Assembly (NCBI GenBank): GCA_937127435.1
Contig: CAKZLZ010000052.1
Location: forward strand, 1-64,000
DNA length: 64,000 nt
Source of the DNA: an uncultured Verrucomicrobiota bacterium
GTDB taxonomy: Bacteria; Verrucomicrobiota; Kiritimatiellia; SS1-B-03-39; UBA6053
Direction: 5' to 3'
The position numbers and the translations under genes are program-made. Each line of letters begins with the position of its first letter. Within the stretch, counting starts at the first letter, position 1. Positions 43,164-51,814 of the stretch are shown piece after piece. The notes under the pieces were generated by a model. It saw only the letters and a program-made list of their open reading frames with translations, was not told the DNA's origin and did no database searches.

Positions 43164-44498
43164 ATGGAAACAAAAAAAGCTTCAAAAAATATCATTTGGA
43201 TTTTCGGAGATCAACATCGGGCACAGGCCATGGGGCACCGGGGCGATTCGAATGTGCACACGCCCAATATGGACCGTTTATCTGTGGAGGGCATCAATTT
43301 CACGCAAGCGGTCGGAGGTTGCCCGCTTTGCTGTCCTTTTCGTGGGTCGCTCCTCTCCGGGCTCTACCCCAACAAAGCGGTACACGGACACGAAATCCAA
43401 TTAGATCCTAAATTCCCCACCGTGGCCACCGTATTCAACGAGGCCGGATATGACACCGCCTATTTTGGCAAATGGCATTTGGACGGCTATGTGCAAAGAG
43501 GAAATCCCCGCGCCGACCATCACATCATTCCGCCAGAACGGCGGGGCGGATTTAAAACCTGGATGGGATACGACAACAACAACAGTCAATGGGACTGCTG
43601 GATTCATGGCGGTGAAGGAGATGAAGCGTTTCATTACAAGTTGCCCGGCTACGAAACGGATGCCCTCACCGATTTATTTATCGATGATTTAAAGAAAAAA
43701 GGCGAAGCGGGCAGCCCCTTCTTTTCCGTACTTTCGGTTCAACCCCCGCACAATCCCTACGCCGCCCCTGAAGAGTTTATGGGCATGCACAATGCCGCTG
43801 AGCTTGAACTGCGTCCCAATGTACCGGACATCCCCCGGGTGACCGAACAGGCCCGCAGAGATTTGGCCGGTTACTACGCCATGATCGAAAATTTCGACTG
43901 GAATATCGGGCGTATTCGTCAGGCCCTGGATGATGCGGGACTCACGGAAGACACTTTGATTTTATTCTTCTCCGATCACGGCGACATGCACGGTTCCCAT
44001 GGGCAGTTTCTCAAGACCTCTCCCTGGGAAGAATCCATTCGGGTTCCCTGTATCCTGGCAGGTGGCATTCCATACCGCGACAGCGGCAGCGGACAATTCA
44101 ATATTCCCATGAATCATGTCGACTATGCCCCCACCTCCTTGGGCTTGTGTGGTATCGAGGTCCCGGACTGGATGATGGGAACGGATTACTCCCCTCTGCG
44201 CTTTAAACAGCAACCCGCGGAACCCTACCCGGAATCCGCTTATCTCCAATTGGTCACTCCGACCTGCCACGGCTACAGCACCGACCGTCCCTGGCGCGGC
44301 GTGGTCACCCGTGACGGCTGGAAATATATCGTACTGGAAGGGCAACCCTGGATGATGTTTAACCTGAATGAAGACCCTTACGAGCAAGCCAACCTTGCTC
44401 ATAACTCTGTTTTTTGGAAAGACAGAAAACGCCTGCACAGCCTTTTGGAAGAATGGGTTGAAAAAACGGACGACAACTTCCTTTTGCCGACTGAGTAA
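43164..44498 (+). CDS. Type I (S1) sulfatase without signal peptide
   Basis: A 444-residue sulfatase that would hydrolyse sulfate esters of a carbohydrate. The N-terminus IIWIFGDQHRAQAMGHRG is typical of S1, with the metal-binding Asp-Gln-His replacing the usual Asp-Asp. The modification motif is CCPFRGSLLSG with C56 to be converted to formylglycine (C-x-P-x-R). The second metal site (FFSDHGDMHGSHG) and a C-terminal subdomain follow. No Sec signal is seen, whereas most marine sulfatases are exported, so this acts in the cytoplasm or the signal is missing. A formylglycine-generating enzyme is not in the window. Confidence 0.9.
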   Translation: METKKASKNIIWIFGDQHRAQAMGHRGDSNVHTPNMDRLSVEGINFTQAVGGCPLCCPFRGSLLSGLYPNKAVHGHEIQLDPKFPTVATVFNEAGYDTAYFGKWHLDGYVQRGNPRADHHIIPPERRGGFKTWMGYDNNNSQWDCWIHGGEGDEAFHYKLPGYETDALTDLFIDDLKKKGEAGSPFFSVLSVQPPHNPYAAPEEFMGMHNAAELELRPNVPDIPRVTEQARRDLAGYYAMIENFDWNIGRIRQALDDAGLTEDTLILFFSDHGDMHGSHGQFLKTSPWEESIRVPCILAGGIPYRDSGSGQFNIPMNHVDYAPTSLGLCGIEVPDWMMGTDYSPLRFKQQPAEPYPESAYLQLVTPTCHGYSTDRPWRGVVTRDGWKYIVLEGQPWMMFNLNEDPYEQANLAHNSVFWKDRKRLHSLLEEWVEKTDDNFLLPTE

Positions 44499-44530
44499 AT
44501 TTTCTACTTCACCAGTGCGTTGATGTCTGG

Positions 44531-44690
44531 GCCCTCCGGACCGACTTCGTCCCGAAGTCGCAACTTCTCCAGCATGCCGGTGCGCGGGACGCGGGCCCTC
44601 CGGACCGACTTCGTCTCGAAGTCGCAACTTCTCCAACACGTTGGACCGCGGGACGCGGGCCCTCCGGACCGAAGTCGCATCTTCCCCACC
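44531..44690 (-). repeat. Second array of the hairpin repeat (about 64-bp units)
   Basis: Two complete units and a partial, 64 bases apart, read on the minus strand relative to the array at 2.4 kb. Each has the same first inverted repeat, here CGACTTCG-GGA-CGAAGTCG (44542-44560 and 44606-44624), and the GGCCCGCG-TCC-CGCGGTCC-like part. The second (CTCCGG..CCGGAG) stem is shortened. The array lies between the convergent sulfatase and yejF-like genes. Confidence 0.95.
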
Positions 44691-44708
44691 AAGAGAGCGT
44701 GCGGAAAC

Positions 44709-46352
44709 CTACACCCGTCTTCGACCGGGATCTCCCGGGGAAGGCACCGCTTTAATTAAACTTTGGGTGTAGGCTTGCTGTGGATTTTCGATCACTTCTG
44801 TGGGCGTCCCCTGCTCCACAATTTTTCCCTGTTTCATCACCAGCACATTGTCGCAGATACGTTTCACCACGGAAAGATCGTGGGAGATAAACAGATAAGC
44901 CAAATTATGTCGCTCTCTAAGTTCGAGCAAGAGGTCCAATACCTGCGCCTGAATGGTGACATCGAGGGCACTCACCGCTTCATCACAAATAATCAGTTTA
45001 GGTTGCAGGGCGAGGATACGGGCGATGCAGACGCGCTGACGCTGCCCGCCACTGAACTCATGCGGGTAGCGGTGCATCATATCCGCGTCCAACCCGACTT
45101 CCTCCAACCATTGAGCGGCGAAATCCGGATCCGGCTTCTTCAGCAGACCATGCACAATCGGCGCTTCAGTCAACAAGGTGAGAATTTTCATCCGGCTGTT
45201 CAAACTGGAATACGGATCCTGAAAGATCATGCCCATGTTCCGTCGAATCACCCGCCATGCCCCGGACTTCAAATGATGCAGTGAAGACCCTTCATAGGAA
45301 AACTCGCCTCCGGTGGCTTTTTCAAGTCCGATTAAGGTGCGGCCCAAAGTGGATTTACCGCTTCCTGATTCGCCGACCACCCCCAGGGTTTCTCCCGGAT
45401 GCAGATCAAAACTGACCCCGTCTAACGCTTTAATGTGATCGACCGTTCTGGCGAAAATCCCCTTTTTAACCGGGAACCAGGTTTGCAGGTCCTTGGCGGA
45501 AATAATGGGGGTTGTAAATGCGGGAAGATTGCGGGCCGGCACATCATCCAAACGGGGAACCGCATGCAATAATTTCTGCGTATAGGCATCTTTCGGAGAT
45601 GAAAATAGTGTTTCGGTTTCTCCCTCTTCCACCAGCCGGGCTTTTTTCATCACCAGCACACGGTTACACAACTCCCAGACAACCCCCATGTCATGGGTAA
45701 TAAACAGGATCGAAGTCTTCTCTGACTTCATCTCCATCATCAATTCGAACACTTGCGCCTGCAGGGTCACATCCAGAGCCGTGGTGGGTTCGTCCGCAAT
45801 CACCAACTCCGGTTCCAGCATCAGCGCCATGGCAATGGTGACGCGCTGACGCATGCCCCCACTGTATTGGAAAGGAAAAGCATGCATTCGGGTTTCCGCA
45901 TCCGGAATGCCCACCTTGGTCAGCCATTCGATCACCATGGCGACTTTTTCTCTTTCATTCATTTCCGGACGGTGAAGATCCAGCAGTTCCTTCAGTTGAT
46001 CTCCAATCGTTTTCAACGGAGACAGCGCGGTCATCGGCTCCTGAAAAATGGCACTGATTCGGGACCCGCGGATAGTACGCAATTCTTCAGGTTTGAGCTT
46101 AAGAATATCCATCCCGTCAAAGAGAATTTCACCGCTATCATAGCGACCGGGAGGAGAAGGAACCAAACGGAGGATTGACATACCGGTTACGGTTTTTCCT
46201 GATCCGGACTCTCCGACCAAGCCGAGCACTTCCCCCGGGTTCACATCAAAACTTACATCCTGTACCGCCTGTACTTCTCGGTCTTCACTGCGGAAACTGA
46301 CGGATAGATTTTTCACCTGAAGCACAGGCACTGTGGAGGATTTTTTTGTCAT
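44709..46352 (-). CDS. yejF: ABC transporter ATPase, duplicated NBD (YejF-like)
   Basis: A 547-residue fusion of two oligopeptide-transport nucleotide-binding domains, energising import by the permeases upstream. Each half has Walker A (GESGSGKT near 45; GESGSGKS near 345), the LSGGQ-type signature (SGGMRQRV; SGGQRQRV) and Walker B (VIADEPTT; IICDEAVS). The ATG overlaps the stop of the preceding permease gene (TGATG); a TTG four codons earlier is less likely. Last gene of the four-gene operon. Confidence 0.94.
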   Translation of the reverse strand: MTKKSSTVPVLQVKNLSVSFRSEDREVQAVQDVSFDVNPGEVLGLVGESGSGKTVTGMSILRLVPSPPGRYDSGEILFDGMDILKLKPEELRTIRGSRISAIFQEPMTALSPLKTIGDQLKELLDLHRPEMNEREKVAMVIEWLTKVGIPDAETRMHAFPFQYSGGMRQRVTIAMALMLEPELVIADEPTTALDVTLQAQVFELMMEMKSEKTSILFITHDMGVVWELCNRVLVMKKARLVEEGETETLFSSPKDAYTQKLLHAVPRLDDVPARNLPAFTTPIISAKDLQTWFPVKKGIFARTVDHIKALDGVSFDLHPGETLGVVGESGSGKSTLGRTLIGLEKATGGEFSYEGSSLHHLKSGAWRVIRRNMGMIFQDPYSSLNSRMKILTLLTEAPIVHGLLKKPDPDFAAQWLEEVGLDADMMHRYPHEFSGGQRQRVCIARILALQPKLIICDEAVSALDVTIQAQVLDLLLELRERHNLAYLFISHDLSVVKRICDNVLVMKQGKIVEQGTPTEVIENPQQAYTQSLIKAVPSPGDPGRRRV

Positions 46353-47893
46353 CACGCTTCCCAATGGGTTTCCCGTTTCGGATCAAAAGCACTCCGCAGG
46401 CCTTCACCAATAAATACCCCGAGTAAAATGACCACAAACAAGGCCAGAGCCGGGTAAACGATCAGCCACCAGGCAAAACGAAATTCCTGAGCCTGACTCA
46501 GCAGCCCGCCCCAACTCGGGGTGCCCACAGGCAATCCAAAGCCAAGAAAATCGAGGGCACTTAAACTGCCGATCGCCCCTACCAGACTGAAAGGAAAAAA
46601 GGTAATGAGGGGAACCAGGGCATTCGGAAGAATATGACGCCACATGATTCGCCCCGTGGGAAGCCCCAACGAATGCGCGGCTTCGGTGAAGGGTTGTTTG
46701 CGTAACTTTAGAAATTCAGCCCGCATGTAATACGAGATACCAATCCAATTGAAGATCGCATACACAAACAGCAACAGTCCGAAGCTGGTGCCGAAAACGG
46801 AACCCAAATAGATCATGGCGTAAAGAAACGGGATGGCAGAATAAATCTCGATGATGCGCTGTCCGATTAAGTCGACTTTGCCACCAAAGTAGCCTTGAAT
46901 TCCGCCCAAAATCGTACCGACCAGCATGCTGCAAAAAACCAGAATAAATCCAAAGAGCAGGCTGATGCGGGTGGCATACAACAATAAAGTCAGCACATCG
47001 CGCCCGCTCTTCTCCAGGCCCAAGGGATGGTTTTTTACGGGACGGAAAGGGAATTGAACGGTTTCACGCGAAATTGAGATTTCCCAGGCGCGGCCTTCGG
47101 CATCTGTATACGGAATCGGGTTCACCGGAACCGTCTGGGCATCGATCAAGCCCTGTTCCGCCTGCGCCAAAACGCTTTCCGGTAATTCTTGCCACCAGTC
47201 CGGAAGTTCAGGATTTTCTTCAGCGAGCAGCCTGGCCGGCTCCGGTCGCACATTGTCCAGTTTCTCTCTCACGATCAACCGCACACTCCGGGGTGCACGG
47301 CTACGGGGCTCAAACGCGGATATGTACCAGATAAACCGTCCGTCCGAATGAGGTAACGCGTATTCCGCAGCTGCTTGATTTTCGAAACGAAGTTGTAACG
47401 GGGCTTTTAATGCATCTGGAATTTCAGGTTCGCCTTCCGGGAAAAACCATTCGATTCCGGCATCAGCACGGCTCTCCAATTTGGCATTTAAACGGATACT
47501 CGAAACCCGTTGGCTCCGGTGGCGGGACAATTCCAAGCGGGGATCGACATCAATTTCATCCGCCTGCAGGGTTTGTTTGGGACCAAAGGGAATGAGTGCC
47601 CAAAACATCCAGTTGCCGCTCCCCTCCGCAAAAAGCTCACTGCGGTCCAGATCATGATAGTCAGGAGGAGTTTTCACCCCGTCGTTTAAAAACGTTTCCT
47701 GCGCCACGACCGAAATACAAGGAAAGTAAAATTGACCTTCGAAACGCACAATAAAGGGAGTCCCGTTGGCGAGCAGTTCACTAAACAGGCTCAGCACAAA
47801 CAACAACATCAACAGGTTAAACGACCACCACGCCCGTTTCAGTTTTCTGAAACGTTGAAATTTCTCCAGCGTGGAAGGACTGAACCATTCCAT
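46352..47893 (-). CDS. yejE: ABC transporter permease (YejE-like) with large extra domain
   Basis: A 513-residue inner-membrane permease of the oligopeptide family. Family marks are an N-terminal helix (about 26-42), and from about 300 the core HPLGLEKSGRDVLTLLLYATRISLLFG and the EAAHSLGLPTGRIMWRHILPNA loop that contacts the ATPase. Between them, residues about 95-270 form a polar, proline- and charge-rich segment that would face the periplasm; typical YejE/DppC proteins are ~300-340 aa. Overlaps the neighbours by one base on both sides (TGATG). Confidence 0.9.
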   Translation of the reverse strand: MEWFSPSTLEKFQRFRKLKRAWWSFNLLMLLFVLSLFSELLANGTPFIVRFEGQFYFPCISVVAQETFLNDGVKTPPDYHDLDRSELFAEGSGNWMFWALIPFGPKQTLQADEIDVDPRLELSRHRSQRVSSIRLNAKLESRADAGIEWFFPEGEPEIPDALKAPLQLRFENQAAAEYALPHSDGRFIWYISAFEPRSRAPRSVRLIVREKLDNVRPEPARLLAEENPELPDWWQELPESVLAQAEQGLIDAQTVPVNPIPYTDAEGRAWEISISRETVQFPFRPVKNHPLGLEKSGRDVLTLLLYATRISLLFGFILVFCSMLVGTILGGIQGYFGGKVDLIGQRIIEIYSAIPFLYAMIYLGSVFGTSFGLLLFVYAIFNWIGISYYMRAEFLKLRKQPFTEAAHSLGLPTGRIMWRHILPNALVPLITFFPFSLVGAIGSLSALDFLGFGLPVGTPSWGGLLSQAQEFRFAWWLIVYPALALFVVILLGVFIGEGLRSAFDPKRETHWEA

Positions 47894-48930
47894 CAGTTAC
47901 TCCCTCCAAAATCCATCCGGGGGTCGATCAACAAATAACAGAAATCCGACAACACCCGGCCCAACAGCCCCAAAATAGACTGAATACAGACAATGCCGAG
48001 AAACAGAGGGAAATCCCGGGTGATCACCGCATCCAAACTCAACTGCCCCAACCCCGGAATATTAAATACATTTTCGATCAACACCGAACCTGCAAACATC
48101 ACCGTCAGGATGCCTCCAATGCCGGTGGCCAATGGGATCAGGGCATTCCGTACCGCATGCTTCCAAACCGCATGTTCTACCGAGGCTCCCTTGGCCAACA
48201 CCGTGCGGACATAATCCTGGGAAATCTGCTCCAACAAGGAATTTTTCATCAGCAAGGTCATCACTGCGAAGTTCCCGATCACATAACAGGTCACTGGCAG
48301 GGCCATATGCCAGAGTTGGTCTTTCACCTGTTCCAAAAAACTCAACTCATCCCATCCGGGGGAACGGAATCCACCCAGGGGAAACCAGTTCAGTGAACTT
48401 TCGGTAATGCCGCAAAAAGCAAGTTTAAGTAACATGCCGAAAGCAAAAGCAGGCAGGGCATACAGGATAAAGACTACCAAACTACTGACCAGATCGAATG
48501 CTTTTCCATTCCGTAAGGCCTTGGCAATCCCCAAAGGAATACAGATCACGTAGGTAAGGATCAGACTGGGAATCCCAAAACTCAAAGAGACAGGGAAGCG
48601 GTTGGTAATCATTTCCCAGGTGGTTTTGTTGGTGAATTTATAGGACTTGGTCTGCATACCGAAGGCATCATCAACCAACCAGATTTTAAAACGGACCAAA
48701 AGCGGTTTGTCCAAATTGTAGGTCTTTCGGATGGCCTCAATCTGCTCCTCCGTCATACTCTCACTCGCCATCCCGCCACTGCCTTCCCCTCCCCCGCGCA
48801 TCTCGGCGATTTTCTGTTCCACCGGACCGCCGGGAACAATCTGGGTAAACAGAAAAGTCACCAATATAATGCCCAGAAAACTTACCCCGACCAGGAGCAA
48901 TCGCTGACTAAAATATTGAAGGCGGTTCAT
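47893..48930 (-). CDS. yejB: ABC transporter permease (YejB-like)
   Basis: A 345-residue permease of the DppB/YejB family with about six membrane helices. The first helix (about 7-29) ends in the classic FTQIVPGGPVEQ, followed by a periplasmic loop with NLDKPLLVRFKIWL. The coupling loop DYVRTVLAKGASVEHAVWKHAVRNALIP carries the EAA-like motif. Forms a heterodimer with the YejE-like permease. Ten bases downstream of the substrate-binding protein gene. Confidence 0.93.
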   Translation of the reverse strand: MNRLQYFSQRLLLVGVSFLGIILVTFLFTQIVPGGPVEQKIAEMRGGGEGSGGMASESMTEEQIEAIRKTYNLDKPLLVRFKIWLVDDAFGMQTKSYKFTNKTTWEMITNRFPVSLSFGIPSLILTYVICIPLGIAKALRNGKAFDLVSSLVVFILYALPAFAFGMLLKLAFCGITESSLNWFPLGGFRSPGWDELSFLEQVKDQLWHMALPVTCYVIGNFAVMTLLMKNSLLEQISQDYVRTVLAKGASVEHAVWKHAVRNALIPLATGIGGILTVMFAGSVLIENVFNIPGLGQLSLDAVITRDFPLFLGIVCIQSILGLLGRVLSDFCYLLIDPRMDFGGSN

Positions 48931-48940
48931 ACAGGATGAA

Positions 48941-50713
48941 TCAGTTCATGGGTTCAACAGAGACAGGACCGTCGAAGACCTTGTCAAAGTGAATCTCTCC
49001 CGGGCGGGGCGGTAATTTTTTTCCGCTTTCCTTGGCGGCATCCAGATCAGCCGCCATATCCGGATCCAACCACCAAAGTCCCTGCGCGGCACCCTCCGCC
49101 CCGTATTTGGTGAGGACATGATCCGGCATATCAAAGCGGTTCCAGTAGAGGAGCCTCACATAATCATTGTGCCACAACAATACGTAAGGAATTTGCTCCA
49201 CCAACCGCCCGTCGATTTCGCGCACAATCTCGTGCCGCTTTTCAATATCAAATTCCCCCATGGTCTGATCGATCAGTGCATCCACTTTTTCATCCGCAAA
49301 ACCGGTAATATTGTTTCCGTTTGGTTGTTCTTTATATTTACTGTGCCACATGCTTTCCGGATCTTTAAACAGACTGGCGCCCCAGGCCGCCCAGGTCATA
49401 TCGTAATTATACTCCTCCATGTCCTTGGTCCAGGCGGACCAGTCCTTGCGGACAATATTCAGATCGATACCCACCTTTGCGAGCGCCTCGCGGTAAATAA
49501 TCAAAAACTGATCACTGGTCGGGGAACGGGTCAAAAACTGAATCACAAAAGGCTCCCCGCCCTTGGCGAGTTTTCCCTCTCCGTTCACCTTCCAACCCGC
49601 CTCTTCAAGTAATTCCCGGGCTTTGGCTACATCAAATTCAATCAGGGCGTTGGGGTTCCCCTCCGGATACATGTCCGGAAAGAAACTGGCCGTTAATTGA
49701 TATTGATTAAACATCAGGGTGGCGTTCATCCGCTTGCGGTCCAACAAATGTGCCAGCGCTTTGCGGACTCTCAAATCATCAAAAGGTTCGCGCCGCATGT
49801 TCATCGCAAAGCCCTGGAAACCGGCAGGTTGATAATTATATATTGCCTGTCGGACGATCCAGTTATTCTGGAAGGCCTCCCCCTGCGTATCTTTGGCCCA
49901 GCGACGGGCGCGGTATACCGCAAAAATATCAAAATTACCCGCCCGGAAATTATCGAAGGCCAGATTGCGGTCCGGATAAAACCAGAATTCCAGAATATCA
50001 AAATTTGAGAGTCCCTCTCCCCGGGGGTCTTCCGCCGCCCAATAATCTTCTCGTTTTTCCAAAACCACCATGTCCGGTTCTTTCAGGGTCTTGATCCGGT
50101 AAGAACCCGACACCACGGGAAACTCAAAATTCACTTCATTGAAGGGTTGGTCTTTCCACCAGTGAGCGGGAAGCACCTGAATCCCCCCAATCGCCAAGAG
50201 GTTTTTCCAGTGGACTTTTTTAGCCGTAAAGGTCACCGTACGCTCATCCACCTTGACCGGTGTTTCGAAACGGGCCAGACCCACTTTATGCGGACCCGTT
50301 AAATTCTCCGGTTTCATAATGGCCTCAAAGGTCCAGATCACATCGTCAGCAGAGACAGGTTTCCCGTCGCTCCATTTCGCATTGGGATCCAGATGCACGG
50401 TAAAAGTCGTCTTGTCCTCCGACACCAAGACTTTTTCGGCAAGCGATGGTTCTGAAACCAAGGTCAGGCCATTGGTGGTCAGGAGACTGTCGTAGAGGTA
50501 GGAAAAAAGTTGGCTGGAAAAGACATTGTTATCCAGGTAATAATTAAAACTCTTGGGGTACTGCGCTGCAGCTATGCGCATGGTTCCTCCTGGCTCCGCC
50601 CATTCTGATGAGAGAGGGGACGGTTCTGGTTCCCAGCCATCAGGGGGAATCTGCATTGATTCGGCAAACAGCAATCCAGAAAACAAGCACAAGTATCCGA
50701 GAAGGTTTTTCAT
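48941..50713 (-). CDS. yejA: Extracellular oligopeptide-binding protein (YejA-like)
   Basis: A 590-residue family 5 substrate-binding protein that delivers peptides (in Enterobacteria, microcin C and other oligopeptides) to the permeases. Signal peptide about 1-18 (core YLCLFSGLLFA). Family signatures include PSLAEKVLVSEDKTTFTVHL, KWSDGKPVSADDVIWTFE and VRKALAHLLDRKRMN. Ends with a segment rich in Pro/Lys. First gene of the operon A-B-E-F; the 244-base upstream gap contains a short hexamer repeat tract but no clear promoter. Confidence 0.93.
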   Translation of the reverse strand: MKNLLGYLCLFSGLLFAESMQIPPDGWEPEPSPLSSEWAEPGGTMRIAAAQYPKSFNYYLDNNVFSSQLFSYLYDSLLTTNGLTLVSEPSLAEKVLVSEDKTTFTVHLDPNAKWSDGKPVSADDVIWTFEAIMKPENLTGPHKVGLARFETPVKVDERTVTFTAKKVHWKNLLAIGGIQVLPAHWWKDQPFNEVNFEFPVVSGSYRIKTLKEPDMVVLEKREDYWAAEDPRGEGLSNFDILEFWFYPDRNLAFDNFRAGNFDIFAVYRARRWAKDTQGEAFQNNWIVRQAIYNYQPAGFQGFAMNMRREPFDDLRVRKALAHLLDRKRMNATLMFNQYQLTASFFPDMYPEGNPNALIEFDVAKARELLEEAGWKVNGEGKLAKGGEPFVIQFLTRSPTSDQFLIIYREALAKVGIDLNIVRKDWSAWTKDMEEYNYDMTWAAWGASLFKDPESMWHSKYKEQPNGNNITGFADEKVDALIDQTMGEFDIEKRHEIVREIDGRLVEQIPYVLLWHNDYVRLLYWNRFDMPDHVLTKYGAEGAAQGLWWLDPDMAADLDAAKESGKKLPPRPGEIHFDKVFDGPVSVEPMN

Positions 50714-50846
50714 GCCGAAAAACTAAGCAAGCATTCAGGTTTTGCAAGGGCGCATTCACGAATTAGTACGATTACACTTCAAATATCTATGCGGGAGGGA
50801 AAACGCCGGTTGACCGTATACCCCATCCGAAAAACCCTCTAATATT

Positions 50847-50888
50847 TATCGAAATCAAAATCGATATCGCTATCGTCATCGAAAATCA
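50847..50888 (+). repeat. Hexamer-like ATCGNN tract
   Basis: Six to seven degenerate hexamers (TATCGA, AATCAA, AATCGA, TATCGC, TATCGT, CATCGA...) upstream of the dolichol-phosphate mannosyltransferase-like gene. A similar short tract lies after the hairpin at 30.6 kb. Function unknown. Confidence 0.6.
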
Positions 50889-50957
50889 GAGCCCATGCCT
50901 GTCTCCTCGTAAAGCGACATCGATTTGAGACCGGCACAGGATCTGAAAGACCCACAC

Positions 50958-51659
50958 ATGAAAACAAACCTTTTACTCATCCCCACTTACAACGAGCGGG
51001 AAACCGCCCCCGTGTTGGTGGAAAAAGTTTTAAATCTGGATATAAAAACAGACCTCCTGTTTATCGATGACGGCTCCCCCGATGGCACCGGGGAATTATT
51101 AGATCAAATTGCGGCGCGGGAACCCAGGGTACAGGTGATTCACCGGGCAGAAAAAAGCGGCTTGGGCAGCGCATATCAGGAGGGCTTCGCCCGCAGTCTG
51201 GATGAAGGATATCAAAACAGCATTTGCATGGATGCGGATTTATCTCATAATCCGGAAGATCTTCCCCGCTTTATCGAAGCTATGGAACAAAATGATTTGG
51301 TGTGTGGCAGCCGGTATATGAAGGATGGCGGCATCATCAACTGGCCCCTGCCCCGGTTGCTTCTCAGCAAAGCCGCTGCCGGTTACGCCCGGCTGCTCAC
51401 CCGCATGCCCTTTACCGATCCCACGGGAGGATTTAATGCCTACCGCAATGAAATGCTGGCCAAACTCCCTTTAAAAGAGGTCAGTTCCCAAGGATATTCT
51501 TTTCAAATCGAAATGAAACATTTGGCCTGGAAACAGGGATACAAAGTAGATGAAATCCCGATTCTGTTCACGGAACGGCGCAAAGGAAAATCCAAAATGA
51601 GCGCAGGCATCATCCACGAAGCCCTGTGGATCGTTTGGAAGTTGGTCCTTAAGCGCTGA
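50958..51659 (+). CDS. Polyprenol-phosphate mannosyl/glycosyltransferase (DPM1-like GT2)
   Basis: A 233-residue GT2 enzyme that would transfer a hexose from a nucleotide sugar to polyprenyl phosphate at the membrane. Features: IPTYNERET, FIDDGSPDGT (the nucleotide-binding Asp pair, about 31-40), SGLGSAYQEGFARSL, MDADLSH (metal-binding DAD), SRYMKDGG, GGFNAYRNE and the terminal ERRKGKSKMS. It lacks membrane helices like archaeal/eukaryotic soluble DPM1. The in-frame ATG eleven codons earlier is rejected as less DPM-like. Precedes another GT2-like gene. Confidence 0.92.
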   Translation: MKTNLLLIPTYNERETAPVLVEKVLNLDIKTDLLFIDDGSPDGTGELLDQIAAREPRVQVIHRAEKSGLGSAYQEGFARSLDEGYQNSICMDADLSHNPEDLPRFIEAMEQNDLVCGSRYMKDGGIINWPLPRLLLSKAAAGYARLLTRMPFTDPTGGFNAYRNEMLAKLPLKEVSSQGYSFQIEMKHLAWKQGYKVDEIPILFTERRKGKSKMSAGIIHEALWIVWKLVLKR

Positions 51660-51814
51660 AAAACAGGATCTGAAAATCACCATGCATTTGCAATCCCCCA
51701 TCATTCATTCGCCAGTATGCATCTAAACTTTCTCTTCTACTTGCCTTATCTACTTGATTTCCTATAAAGTGCGGGCAGTTTTGTAGGCACAACCACTCTA
51801 ACCCCTCTTTTTTC

